Positions 25,788-34,934 of a stretch of 64,000 nt of DNA are shown here, piece after piece. A program made the position numbers and the translations under genes. Source of the stretch: Neobacillus bataviensis LMG 21833 (lineage in GTDB: Bacteria; Bacillota; Bacilli; Bacillales; Cytobacillaceae); contig NZ_AJLS01000003.1 of the NCBI RefSeq assembly GCF_000307875.1, positions 17,205 to 81,204 of the forward strand. The letters are read 5' to 3'. The stretch's first letter is position 1. Each line of letters begins with the position of its first letter. The notes beneath the pieces are model-generated. The model was not told where the DNA came from. It made no database searches and was given only the letters and a program-made list of their open reading frames with translations.

Positions 25788-26558
25788 TTGTCAGAAAGTA
25801 AGCGCACTTCCTATGGAAATGTTTCGCACGCATTGGATATCTTATTGTTTTTTAGAGAACATGAAGATTGCAGCCTAGGTGAAATGGCAGAAATGCTTGA
25901 GATGAAAAAAAGTTATTTGTCGAAACTATTACATGACATGGAGGAAAAGGGGTTCATTTCTCAAGATACGAGTACAGGAAAATATCAGCTGGGGTTATCC
26001 TGTTTAGAGGTGGGAAATGCTTACGAAAAAAGGCTAGATATCCGTAAAGTTGCCCATCCGCATCTCATTAAATTATCATCCGCAACTAATGAACTAGTTC
26101 ACCTGGGGGTGTTGGATTCTAATATAGTCGTATTACTGGATAGGATTATGAATCAAGGATCAGGATTGCGTTTGCAATTCCATTTATCCTTAACCTCCCC
26201 TCCTTATGCAACAGGATTGGGAAAGGTTTTATTAGCCTATAGTGATCCAAAAATGGTTGACGATTATCTCTCTACGGCGAAACTGGAACCTCATTCTCCC
26301 CATACTACCGTGGACCCAAACATGATTCTTGCGGAATTGGAGCAGATAAGACTTAAAGGCTATTATTTGTCATTTGAAACATTTGAAAGCGGTATATCCT
26401 GCGTTGCCGCTCCTGTCTTTTCACGTCACGGCAAAATTGCTGCTGCCATAAGTATTTGTGCACCCTCCATCAGGATTATGTCAAAACAAAAAGAATTAGT
26501 TAACCACCTTCTAGAAAACACATCCGAAATCTCTAGTAAATTAGGGCATGGGTCTTAA
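25788..26558 (+). CDS. IclR-family transcriptional regulator
   Basis: The start is put at the TTG at 25788 (MSESKRTSYGN), as AGGGAGG is eight bases upstream; the ATG at 25782 is only two bases from that site. The 256-residue protein has an N-terminal winged helix (LGEMAEMLEMKKSYLSKLL) and an IclR effector domain with ATGLGKVLLAY and GISCVAAPVF motifs. It lies 116 bases after the LysR gene on the same strand and may regulate the same or a nearby pathway. Its target is not visible. Confidence 0.85.
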   Translation: MSESKRTSYGNVSHALDILLFFREHEDCSLGEMAEMLEMKKSYLSKLLHDMEEKGFISQDTSTGKYQLGLSCLEVGNAYEKRLDIRKVAHPHLIKLSSATNELVHLGVLDSNIVVLLDRIMNQGSGLRLQFHLSLTSPPYATGLGKVLLAYSDPKMVDDYLSTAKLEPHSPHTTVDPNMILAELEQIRLKGYYLSFETFESGISCVAAPVFSRHGKIAAAISICAPSIRIMSKQKELVNHLLENTSEISSKLGHGS

Positions 26559-26797
26559 AGTAGATTTCGGAGTCAAAAAACAAAAACAATCAGGCACCGC
26601 AACTGGTTTCCCTTTTCAAAATGGAATATTTCTGGATATAATGGATATGTAATAAAAAAGAGAAGTGCTGCTAACACTTCTCCCTGCAACTCCATACTAT
26701 CACTTTCTACTAATCTAAAAACCTATCAATTTTCGACAAATCCCAAAGCATGACACCGGTAATTCCAACTTTATTATTTCTGATTGAAAAGGAAAAA

Positions 26798-26822
26798 GAA
26801 GCAGAGAACCGTCCCCTGCTTC
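26798..26822 (-). terminator. REP-like palindrome acting as terminator
   Basis: GAAGCAG (26798-26804) pairs with CTGCTTC (26816-26822) around AGAACCGTCCC. On the minus strand it is followed by TTTTTCCTTTTC and ends the MBL gene, which stops at 26836. Confidence 0.65.
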
Positions 26823-26835
26823 ACTTCTTCACACT

Positions 26836-27687
26836 TTACCCCTCATACCCATTAACAAAAAACTGAATCGTTTCGACCTCAAATTCATTTAATTCTCTTT
26901 GCAGATCCTTCGACATTTCTGCCGTAATCGCTGCTTGATCCCCTTTAGTTTGCTTCGTCAGGTTTGCTGCATTCTTTAGCGTGTTAAGCATGGATTGAAA
27001 CTCCTTTTTCATCATCGGCGCTTCGTGGTGGGAGAGGAAAAAGGTTTCGGCATCATAGGTTTCAATTTGTTCGATTAATCGCTGCGTTTTCTCTATTGTG
27101 TAGTTCCATTTTTCCGAATAAAGATTGGCATAGAGACAATCCCCTAGAAACAGCACTTTTTCCTCAGGTATATAAATAACGCAAGAATCATCCGAATGAT
27201 CCCCGCCCACATGCTCAATTATGGCCGTTAGGCCGCCAAGGTTGATGGTCATGCGATGATCGAATGTGACAGCCGGCGCAGGGAGAATGATCTCACGTTG
27301 ATTGCCAAGCTCCTTTTTGATGGCATCGGCACAAAACGGGATTTCGATTCCCTCTTTGACCCGTTGATCAAGGAATTCATCTTCCCAGGAAAGCTGCTGC
27401 ATGTCGATCACGTTCTCTTGCGTTTTTTCAAAAGCAAAGATGGGCATCGGCATGTCGTTCATCCCAAAAACATGATCCCAATGCCAATGCGTGAGCACAA
27501 GAAAATCTCCCTTTATTTGAAGGTCTGCTAATTGTGCCAAAAATAGCTGCGCATGGCTGGAAGAATTTCCGGCATCAATCAATAATGTCCGTTCCTCCCC
27601 TGCTACTGCTGCTAAAATAGGCCTGTCCGTTTCTTGATAAGGCGGTAAATACACAATGCGGTTTGAAATCCTTTGAAGTTTCTGCAT
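26836..27687 (-). CDS. Metallo-beta-lactamase-fold hydrolase
   Basis: The 283-residue protein has the binuclear metal motif THWHWDH (His67, His69, Asp71, His72), a later GGDHSDDS motif and LFLGDCLY, so it should bind two metals, usually zinc. Family members hydrolyse thioesters, lactones, phosphodiesters or beta-lactams; nothing here fixes the substrate. There is no signal peptide. AAGGAG precedes the ATG. It stands alone between two spacers, so no pathway context helps. Confidence 0.8.
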   Translation of the reverse strand: MQKLQRISNRIVYLPPYQETDRPILAAVAGEERTLLIDAGNSSSHAQLFLAQLADLQIKGDFLVLTHWHWDHVFGMNDMPMPIFAFEKTQENVIDMQQLSWEDEFLDQRVKEGIEIPFCADAIKKELGNQREIILPAPAVTFDHRMTINLGGLTAIIEHVGGDHSDDSCVIYIPEEKVLFLGDCLYANLYSEKWNYTIEKTQRLIEQIETYDAETFFLSHHEAPMMKKEFQSMLNTLKNAANLTKQTKGDQAAITAEMSKDLQRELNEFEVETIQFFVNGYEG

Positions 27688-28337
27688 GACTAGTCTCCTT
27701 GATAAAATGAGAAATAAATGTTCAGCTTTCCATGCTAATAGTAATTAGTAGTCTGAACCACATCATATCAAATACTTGCTAGAAGGGGAAAGGGGATTTC
27801 TCTTAATTATCACTGGCATAAGCGGACGACAAACTTCCCCCTTCAAAAATCACGTAACCCCCTCTATAGCAACAAAAGCAACCAATCCAATCAAACATTT
27901 GATTAACAAGAAATGTACTAATTAATCGTTTGATTAAATGCGGCCAAAACCCTTATGTTAAGCGAACTCAGGTCAGTTTGTCCGAGAAATTTCTGTCGAT
28001 GATAGGTCTCAATCTTCGATAATTATCTTCAAAATTACTTATAAAAACTATGAACCTACAAAAATTTCCACATTTTGATACTAAACAAACGATTAATTAA
28101 AACTACCCTCATCACCGATAAATAGAGAGTTTCTATTATAAATTGTGTCGAAATATGTCACCCCGATCACACCAGCACTTCTTCTAACCCACTAACCTAA
28201 GTGTCCGATGAAGCAGAGAACCGTCCCCATGGCCTCTGCGGGTATGGAAATTAGCAGTATTTTACTGTCAATGGAAGTAGTATCCAAGTATAGTAGGGAG
28301 TAAAGTTGATTCCTGTGCGTGACAGGCGCGGATAGAT
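27688..28337. other. Long spacer carrying repeat copy 1
   Basis: No gene seen. Copy 1 of the roughly 430-bp intergenic repeat fills 27805-28235; the rest is AT-rich sequence. Confidence 0.5.
27805..28235. repeat. Intergenic repeat (about 430 bp), copy 1
   Basis: Homologous to 41005-41450 and to 47848-48125 in the same orientation, by eye roughly 75-80% alike. It contains AATCAAACATTTGATT and TTAATCGTTTGATTAA palindromes, CCAAAACCCTTATGT, and TTTCTGTCGATGAT. It ends in a REP-like GATGAAGCAGAGAACCGTCCC. There is no long open frame. Confidence 0.85.
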
Positions 28338-29162
28338 TTACTTAAGCTCGTTGAATTTTCCCCTTAGGGTGCTTGTAATAGCCCCTGCTTTCCCCATGTT
28401 CATTACCTTCTCTCTAACCCGAACAATTGGCATAATTTCCATTGTCGTACTGGTAATGAAGATTTCATCCGCTTGGAGCATTTCATCTGGCGTAAACTGT
28501 TGTTCAATGAACGGAATTCCAGCCTGTAGTGCTATGTCCTTTACGGCCATTCGGGTAATCCCCGACAAAATCTGTTTTGAAAGAGGAGTAGTCATAATGG
28601 CAGAGTTCTTTACCATATATACATTGGAACTCGTTCCTTCGGTTACTTTGCCATCCCGTACTAATATGGCTTCTAGGTATCCATCCTCATGAGCAGATTG
28701 CTTAGCCAAAATATTCGGCAACAAGTTTAGTGATTTAATATAGCAGTTTTGCCAGCGCTCATCGGGGTAAAAGGTGACACCGGCCCCATTTTCTCCAATC
28801 TGAATTGTGCGAAAGGGTTTGACGGTCATGGAAACAGATACAGGGCAATTCGGAAACAGATGGTTTCTTGGTGCTATTCCCCTTGTCACTTGAACATAAA
28901 GGTCGAGATTTGTTAAGCCGCTTTTTTGAATGAGTTCGAACATCGTATTTTTTAAGGCACTCCGGTCAGGATCAATCTGTAACTTTATGGCATGTGCGCT
29001 TCGATACAATCTATCTATATGTTCTTCTAACATAAATGGGGTTCCATTATAAACCCTGATCATCTCATATACGCCATCACCAAATTGATGGCCTCTTTCA
29101 TCAATTGGTACTACTAGGTCAGCTGGATCAATATATGTACCGTTAAAATATGCTGTAATCAT
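28338..29162 (-). CDS. dat: D-amino-acid transaminase
   Basis: The 274-residue class IV PLP enzyme has the Schiff-base lysine at 143 (CYIKSLNLL), the usual D-alanine transaminase motif, and a start (AYFNGTYIDPADLVVPIDERG) typical of Bacillus Dat. It swaps an amino group between D-amino acids and 2-oxo acids with retention of D-configuration. TAAGGAGG lies seven bases before the ATG. It lies 14 bases after the P1-peptidase gene, at the end of the D-peptide operon, and would channel released D-amino acids into keto acids. Confidence 0.9.
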   Translation of the reverse strand: MITAYFNGTYIDPADLVVPIDERGHQFGDGVYEMIRVYNGTPFMLEEHIDRLYRSAHAIKLQIDPDRSALKNTMFELIQKSGLTNLDLYVQVTRGIAPRNHLFPNCPVSVSMTVKPFRTIQIGENGAGVTFYPDERWQNCYIKSLNLLPNILAKQSAHEDGYLEAILVRDGKVTEGTSSNVYMVKNSAIMTTPLSKQILSGITRMAVKDIALQAGIPFIEQQFTPDEMLQADEIFITSTTMEIMPIVRVREKVMNMGKAGAITSTLRGKFNELK

Positions 29163-29175
29163 GTATCATACCTCC

Positions 29176-30243
29176 TTAAGAAGATGGTCCTGCGAATATC
29201 TGATAAGGGATTTCCTCTCGAATCCTTCCATGATTCCCTTCAGTGGTAGTTGCTTTACAAATAGAATTCCAAATCGCTTCTTCCACAGCATCTACGGACA
29301 TCTCAAACAATTGAGAAATAAAACGGCCATCTTCTCTTAAAAAGTTAAAAGATAGAGTACCCTGATTAGATGGCCATTCATGTGGAATTCGATGGGCAGT
29401 TGAAAACGCAATGACAATATCACCACTGCCGTGGGCGGCATAGGAGCCCGTTCTTGAAAGTCCAAATGAAGCGCGTTTGGCTAATCGTTTCAGCTGCCTA
29501 TCATTTAGCGGTGCATCCGTCGCAAGAATCATCATAATGGACCCATCTGGCATTTTTTCTCGGTCCTCTGTCTCTAGTAATCCACCACCCGGAATTCTAA
29601 GGTCCTTCCTTTCCCCAAAATTGCTTAACACGAAAGCGCCCACAGTATATTGTCGTTCGCCAAAGTCAGCCATTCGTGAACTTGTTCCAATTCCGCCTTT
29701 ATACCCTAAACAAGACATGCCCGTTCCAGCCCCGACACACCCCTCTTCCACTATCCCAGATGCAGCCGATACAATCGCTTGGTGGGCGTGCTCTGGTTTA
29801 ACGTGCAGTCCGCGGATATCATTGAGGTAGCCATCATTGCATTCTCCCACAATGACATTGGCAGTGCCCGTCGTGGTGCCGATTTGCGGATTTTGATCCA
29901 GCAGGTAGCGAATCGTCCCTTCCCATACCGCGGGAACGGAAAATGTATTGGTTAAAAGGATGGGGCTTTCGATCACACCCAATTCCTGCAGCTGAATGGT
30001 TCCAACCGTTTTTCCAAAACCATTAATGATGTAAGAGTTTCCTACCACTTTTTCTTGAAAAATATTATCTGAGTGGGGGAGGATTGCGGTTACCCCCGTT
30101 TGCACCTTCCGACCATCGTCTGTCTCATGTGAAAGTGTTACATGCCCTACCTTAACCCCTTGTATATCTGTGATAGAATTATATTTTCCTGTTTTAAATC
30201 TTCCAATCGTTATGCCGAGGTCGCGTAACCGCATTCTATCCAT
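29176..30243 (-). CDS. P1-family (DmpA-type) aminopeptidase
   Basis: The 355-residue protein has DmpA/P1 motifs: GVKVGHVTL near the start, VGAGTGMSCLG before the cleavage region, and ATDAPLNDRQLKRLAKRA and GSGDIVIAFSTA at the C-terminal half. These enzymes self-cleave to an N-terminal nucleophile and remove N-terminal D- or L-amino acids or beta-peptides. The start is put at the ATG at 30243, as its GGCGGTG site is the better one; a GTG nine bases upstream is possible. It lies between M17 peptidase and Dat genes, consistent with D-peptide breakdown. Confidence 0.82.
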   Translation of the reverse strand: MDRMRLRDLGITIGRFKTGKYNSITDIQGVKVGHVTLSHETDDGRKVQTGVTAILPHSDNIFQEKVVGNSYIINGFGKTVGTIQLQELGVIESPILLTNTFSVPAVWEGTIRYLLDQNPQIGTTTGTANVIVGECNDGYLNDIRGLHVKPEHAHQAIVSAASGIVEEGCVGAGTGMSCLGYKGGIGTSSRMADFGERQYTVGAFVLSNFGERKDLRIPGGGLLETEDREKMPDGSIMMILATDAPLNDRQLKRLAKRASFGLSRTGSYAAHGSGDIVIAFSTAHRIPHEWPSNQGTLSFNFLREDGRFISQLFEMSVDAVEEAIWNSICKATTTEGNHGRIREEIPYQIFAGPSS

Positions 30244-30290
30244 TTCCAACACCGCCGATTCTTTTTTACAAGTATATTTTGGTTACTAGG

Positions 30291-31769
30291 TTACACCTGA
30301 TCCCTCTCTAAAATTTTGACTACGTGATACAAAAGTCTTACACCGTAACCAACCCCACCTTTAGGGCAATCATCCAATTCTTCCGTTGACCATGACGTTC
30401 CTGCTATATCCAAGTGGACCCAAGGACGATTTTCAACAAACTCACTTATGAAGAGTGCAGCAACAATCGCATATCCACCCTTATTTGAGCCAAAAGCACT
30501 GTTTTTCAAATCGGCCACATCAGATTGAATAACACTCCGTAATCCATCATCAAACGGAAGCTCCCAAATTCTTTCCATAGAGCGATGAGAAGCTTCGTTC
30601 ATGACGCTTCTTATCACTGAATCGTTTGTAAAGAATCCAGCGATTCGCTTGCCCAATGCATCAATGACCGCACCTGTTAACGTGGCAATATCAATAACGC
30701 ATCCAACATCATGCTTTTGGATGAGGTAGGTAATCGCATCTGCTAGGGTCAGTCTTCCTTCGGCATCGGTATTATTAACCTCGACAAATTTTCCGGACAT
30801 CGACTGGACAATATCTCCCGGCAAATAGGATTTGTCCGAAACACGATTCTCGCATGCAGCCACGACAGCAACTACATTGATTTTAAGCTTCATCTCTGAA
30901 ATGACTTTCATGGCACCAATAACCGCGGCTGCACCGCCCATATCCCCGTGCATGTTTGTCATGGATGCCTCTGATTTTAGGGAGTAACCGCCAGTGTCAA
31001 AAGTAATTCCCTTTCCGACCATCCCCACTTTCCTATCGCTGTCAGGGTCACCAAAGTGTTCCATCACAATGAAAGCCGGCTGGTGGGCAGATCCTTTTCC
31101 AACTGCTAAAAATAGATTCATGCCTAACTTTTCAATCTCTGCAGCATCATAAACCGTTACGTTAAAATTCGCTTCCTCTCCAACCTTTTTAGCCTCTTCC
31201 GCCAGCTTTGAAGGGGTCATGTAGTTTGGCGGTTCGTTGATGAGATTTCTAGCCATCATGGTACCTGTTGCACAATGTTGCGCTTCCAGCAATGCATGGT
31301 CCAGATTCTCATTTTTACTGAGGAAATCAACTCTAGTTTCTGCCTTTTCACTTTTAGCAGTTTTATATTTTTCAAACGTATAATTGGCCAGATAAGCGGC
31401 CTCAAACGCCTTTTCTGCGATGACTTCGTTTCCAACTTCACCGGTGATATTATCGTAAAATACAATCGCATTCTCTGATTGCAGCTTGCGGCATGATGAA
31501 AAACCTTTGGCAAATACCTGGTAGATGGTTTCGTGCTTCAACTGCTCGGGTTGACCTAAACCTAGTAGAATGACATTCACCGATTTATCTCCATCTACAT
31601 GTGTGAACTGATAGATTTCCTGTGACTTTCCGCTAAAAGAACTAGCACTGATGTGCCCTTTCAGCATTCTGATTTCCTTGGATACGACCGTAACCGGGGT
31701 CGTAAATGGAATGATCATCGTATCATATAAATCTTTTTGGTAGTTTTGAACTCTTTGAACAAGCATCAT
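30291..31769 (-). CDS. Leucyl aminopeptidase (M17 family)
   Basis: A full-length 492-residue M17 enzyme. Metal and catalytic residues are present: Lys253, Asp258, Lys265 (GKGITFDTGGYSLK), Asp276, and Asp335, Glu337 and Arg339 (NTDAEGRL). It removes N-terminal residues from peptides using two metals, in hexamers in the cytoplasm. AAAAGGAGG precedes the ATG pair. MITE copy B sits just upstream, 14 bases from its start, splitting it from the rest of the operon. Confidence 0.9.
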   Translation of the reverse strand: MMLVQRVQNYQKDLYDTMIIPFTTPVTVVSKEIRMLKGHISASSFSGKSQEIYQFTHVDGDKSVNVILLGLGQPEQLKHETIYQVFAKGFSSCRKLQSENAIVFYDNITGEVGNEVIAEKAFEAAYLANYTFEKYKTAKSEKAETRVDFLSKNENLDHALLEAQHCATGTMMARNLINEPPNYMTPSKLAEEAKKVGEEANFNVTVYDAAEIEKLGMNLFLAVGKGSAHQPAFIVMEHFGDPDSDRKVGMVGKGITFDTGGYSLKSEASMTNMHGDMGGAAAVIGAMKVISEMKLKINVVAVVAACENRVSDKSYLPGDIVQSMSGKFVEVNNTDAEGRLTLADAITYLIQKHDVGCVIDIATLTGAVIDALGKRIAGFFTNDSVIRSVMNEASHRSMERIWELPFDDGLRSVIQSDVADLKNSAFGSNKGGYAIVAALFISEFVENRPWVHLDIAGTSWSTEELDDCPKGGVGYGVRLLYHVVKILERDQV

Positions 31770-31783
31770 CCGAATCCTCCTTT

Positions 31784-32075
31784 TAATTTTTGGCTCTGTT
31801 ATAACTGAATGTTGATTTTACTGTGTTTGAACAATAAACGGAAAAATTCCGTTTAAATTGCGAAATACCCATATTTACTTAAAAATAAAGGCAGTTTTTC
31901 CGGTTATATTCTCCAAATCGTTGGATTTTGTCTTATTCTGAGCAGTTAATCGGAATATCTCCGCTTAAATCTGCTTCTTATGCTTCCACTATATACATTA
32001 GCCGGAAATTCTCCGTCTATGAATTCTCATACCTACACGAAAATCTCCTATGAACTATAACAGAGCTTAATTTTT
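31784..32075. mobile_element. MITE copy B (276 bp), inverted to copy A, with 8-bp target duplication
   Basis: The element is 31792-32067, starting GGCTCTGTTAT and ending ATAACAGAGCT. It is flanked by the direct repeat TAATTTTT (31784-31791 and 32068-32075). Its reverse complement matches copy A along its full length at roughly 80-85% by eye. The right duplication overlaps the stop codon of the gene ending at 32074. Confidence 0.88.
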
Positions 32076-33075
32076 AATACTGACTAAATAAAGACGAAAA
32101 TCCTCCAGAGTGTAAAAAGCAAGCTCCTACACTTCTTACTTTTCCGGTCGCCAGTAAATCTTTCATCCCTAAAAATGCTTTACTTGTATACGTTTTTTCT
32201 AAAAATATTCCCTCTAACCTAGCTAATTCGTAAATCATCTGATCCGCTTCGGCTGTCGGACGATTCCATCCCTCTCCCCGATACTCTTCATAAATGGTCA
32301 TTATCTCATGTAAAGGATAGTTTACTGTTATGTTGGTCAACTCTTCCATGCCGCTGATTAACTCGACTAGTTCATCATGTAATTTTTCCTTAGCATGTTC
32401 GACAGATACGACATGAACGTGAAAGGGCAAATCCAATACCCCGGCGCCAAAAATCATCCCAGCAGCCAGGCCTCCATTGCCCCCAGGGACAAAAATATCG
32501 GTAATGTGGAGATTATCGTTTGTTATTTGATGGAAAAGTTCCAGCGCACCATCCACATATCCCAACGACCCCAATGGTGTAGATGCACCATTATAGATCA
32601 CATATGGTCGTCGTCCAGAAGATTGATAATCCTGCTTCACCTTGTCAACCTGCTGGCTCCTGAAGGCTTCATCCACTTCCCCTAAATAGATTTGCTTGAT
32701 TCCCAAAATATCATTGAGAATCATATTTCCTTTTAAGTGCTTGGGTGCATCATTATTATGGACGAGAGCACATTCAATCCCTAATTTCCGGCAGGCTGCT
32801 GCCGTGAGCATGCATAAATTAGAATCAATCTGGCCAGAGGCAATCACAACGTCACAGTCGCGCTCCAAGGCATCACCCAATAAATACTCGAGATTGCGTA
32901 CCTTATTACCGCCAGCCCCCAACCCGTTTAAATCATCTCTCTTAACAAAGACATTCGGAACATGAATCATTTGTTCCAAATTCACCAGCCTTTGTAACGG
33001 GGACGCCTGGATGGCAAGCTTTGCCTTGGGAAACGCTTGTAAAACAGACTCCAACTCATTAGAATTCATGCCCAT
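32074..33075 (-). CDS. ACC-deaminase/D-cysteine-desulfhydrase family PLP enzyme, divergent paralog
   Basis: The 333-residue fold-type II PLP enzyme has the lysine loop GAGGNKVRN (Lys58) and later GSLGYVDG and PGGNGGLAAG phosphate-binding loops. The catalytic GVQSNHAR box of D-cysteine desulfhydrases is altered to GQIDSNLCM: Ser85 stays but the following His is Leu. It may therefore act on a different D-amino acid, by elimination or racemisation. It lies after the binding-protein gene, and its last codon touches the MITE target duplication. Confidence 0.75.
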   Translation of the reverse strand: MGMNSNELESVLQAFPKAKLAIQASPLQRLVNLEQMIHVPNVFVKRDDLNGLGAGGNKVRNLEYLLGDALERDCDVVIASGQIDSNLCMLTAAACRKLGIECALVHNNDAPKHLKGNMILNDILGIKQIYLGEVDEAFRSQQVDKVKQDYQSSGRRPYVIYNGASTPLGSLGYVDGALELFHQITNDNLHITDIFVPGGNGGLAAGMIFGAGVLDLPFHVHVVSVEHAKEKLHDELVELISGMEELTNITVNYPLHEIMTIYEEYRGEGWNRPTAEADQMIYELARLEGIFLEKTYTSKAFLGMKDLLATGKVRSVGACFLHSGGFSSLFSQY

Positions 33076-33101
33076 TCAATCCTTTCGGTAAAGGGATAAA
33101 A

Positions 33102-33127
33102 GTAAAGGGAGCCGAGGCTCCCTTTAC
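33102..33127 (-). terminator. Intra-operon hairpin after binding-protein gene
   Basis: GTAAAGGGAGCC (33102-33113) pairs with GGCTCCCTTTAC (33116-33127). The T-tract on the minus strand is weak, so it may protect the binding-protein mRNA 3' end while allowing some read-through. Confidence 0.6.
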
Positions 33128-33137
33128 ACGTCAAACA

Positions 33138-34709
33138 TTATTTCGCAATCTCCGCATTATGGAAATTCAGTGAGCTATCTGACGTGATTTCTACACCCTT
33201 CACATAACTTTTCTTCGCTCCAACGGATACTTGGACATCCATGAACGCCCAAGGAGCATCCTTCCAGATTAGAGATTGTATTTCCTTCAGCTGGCTTTCT
33301 CTTTCTTTTAGATCAATCGTGACATGGCCATCTTTAATGAGCTGTGTCACCTGATCATTTTTATAATAGGCAGTATTCCAGCCTGTTGGTGGGAACTGCT
33401 CGCCGCTCAATAATGGCTGGATGGCCATTAATGGGTTACCAGTACCTGTAGACCAGCCTCCAAAATATAAGTCAATGTTAGGGTCTGTATTGATTTTATC
33501 CGTTAAGACACCTGGTTCCATTGGCTGAACTTTTACCTTGATGCCGACTTGGGCAAGCTGCTGCTGGATAAACTCCATCGCTTTGATTCTTTCAGATGTA
33601 TTTTTACTCCAAAGGACCGTTTCAAAACCATCTTTATAACCAGCTTCTTTCAGTAGTTCCTTTGCTTTTTCAGGATTATATTGGTACTGCTCCTGTTTGG
33701 AATAGAACTCCATTTGCGGAGAAATGACAGACTCGGAAATAATCCCGTATCCTCCTTTTACCACTTCCACAAACGCCTTTTTATCAATTGCATAGTTGAT
33801 GGCCTGTCTAACCTTTACGTTATCAAAAGGCTTTTTCGTGTTATTCATAGAAAGATATTCCACATACACAGAAGGCTCTTTCACGAGTTCAATTCCGTTT
33901 TGGCCATCCACGCTTTTTGCCATTTCAGCCGGCACAGGATAAATATAGTCAGCTTCGCCGGCTTTCAACATGGCAATACGTGCCCCGTTTTCAGGAACAG
34001 GCTTAAAGGTGATTTGGTCAATTTTCGGCTGACCGCTTTGCCAGTATTCAGGATTTTTCTCAACGGTCAAATGGTCGTTGCGTACCCATTCTTTTAAAAT
34101 ATATTGGCCAGTTCCGACTGGATGCTGGGCAAGCTCTTTCGGGTTTTCCAGTGCTTTGGGGCTGGCAATGCCAAATGTAGCTACGTTATTTAGAAATCCG
34201 GAAAAAGGTTTATCTATTGTTACTTCAAGCTTATGGCTGTCGATTACCTTTGTTTCTTTGATCATCGACATCATGCTGTATCCAGCCATATGATTGTCAG
34301 GATTGGCAATCCGATCCAGGTTTGCTTTTACGGCTTCGGCATCAAATGGTGCACCATCATGGAACTTAATACCATCCTTCAAGGAAATCGTATAAACCAA
34401 GCCATCGCTGCTTACTTCAAAACCAGAAGCAAGAAACGGCTCCAATTTCCCTTCCTTATTAAACTTAAAAAGTGTTTCGTACATGGTTTTGGCCATGATA
34501 TCCTCAACGTTTGCTTGATAATCGTGAGGGTCCAATGTGTTACCATCTGAATCAATGGCAACGGTAAGGTCATTTCCATTCTTTTTCGCAACCTTTTCCG
34601 TGGAATCCTTTGGATTCTTCGAGCTTGCGTTATTGCTTTGACAGCCCGCCAGCACAACTGAAAAAACCAGCAGTACCGCTAAAAGTATTTGTACTCTTTT
34701 CAATGACAT
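33138..34709 (-). CDS. Peptide ABC transporter substrate-binding lipoprotein
   Basis: The 523-residue SBP_bac_5-family protein has a lipoprotein signal peptide ending LAGC (Cys about 22), then a Ser/Asn/Lys linker and a DppA/OppA/GsiB-type body with DYQANVEDIMAKTMYETL and AINYAIDKKAF. It should be anchored outside the membrane and deliver short peptides to the DppBCDF transporter encoded upstream. AAAAGGGG lies before the ATG. It is separated from the D-aminopeptidase gene by a GC-rich 170-base stretch. The hairpin after it fits the need for excess binding protein. Confidence 0.88.
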   Translation of the reverse strand: MSLKRVQILLAVLLVFSVVLAGCQSNNASSKNPKDSTEKVAKKNGNDLTVAIDSDGNTLDPHDYQANVEDIMAKTMYETLFKFNKEGKLEPFLASGFEVSSDGLVYTISLKDGIKFHDGAPFDAEAVKANLDRIANPDNHMAGYSMMSMIKETKVIDSHKLEVTIDKPFSGFLNNVATFGIASPKALENPKELAQHPVGTGQYILKEWVRNDHLTVEKNPEYWQSGQPKIDQITFKPVPENGARIAMLKAGEADYIYPVPAEMAKSVDGQNGIELVKEPSVYVEYLSMNNTKKPFDNVKVRQAINYAIDKKAFVEVVKGGYGIISESVISPQMEFYSKQEQYQYNPEKAKELLKEAGYKDGFETVLWSKNTSERIKAMEFIQQQLAQVGIKVKVQPMEPGVLTDKINTDPNIDLYFGGWSTGTGNPLMAIQPLLSGEQFPPTGWNTAYYKNDQVTQLIKDGHVTIDLKERESQLKEIQSLIWKDAPWAFMDVQVSVGAKKSYVKGVEITSDSSLNFHNAEIAK

Positions 34710-34764
34710 GGTGATTCCCCTTTTATAGTTAAAATGATATTACCTCAAATCATCGTTCGAAACA

Positions 34765-34934
34765 TCAGAGCAGGGCATTAGAAAAGCACAAGGCGCCCGC
34801 CCATCGGCGGCAAGCACAAGACGAGCCTGCCGAAAAATTGCTTTTTAACCTTTTGGACGGATTGGCTTGTGACCTCGAGCCGATGGTGCCTGGAGCTGGA
34901 CATTTCTCAAAGTCAAAACTTATAAATTCAGATA
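34765..34934. repeat. GC-rich candidate repetitive stretch
   Basis: The sequence GCACAAGGCGCCCGCCC through GCCTGGAGCTGGACA is much richer in GC than its surroundings and resembles a GC-rich intergenic element known to recur in Bacillaceae genomes. It fills the space between the DppA and binding-protein genes. Only this copy is in the window, so repeat status is from memory of similar sequences. Confidence 0.45.

Noticed and set aside
27805..28235. Repeat copy 1 as a decayed TetR-type gene
   Set aside because: All frames carry many stops and no helix-turn-helix pattern; the AATCAAACG palindromes explain the resemblance to operators.
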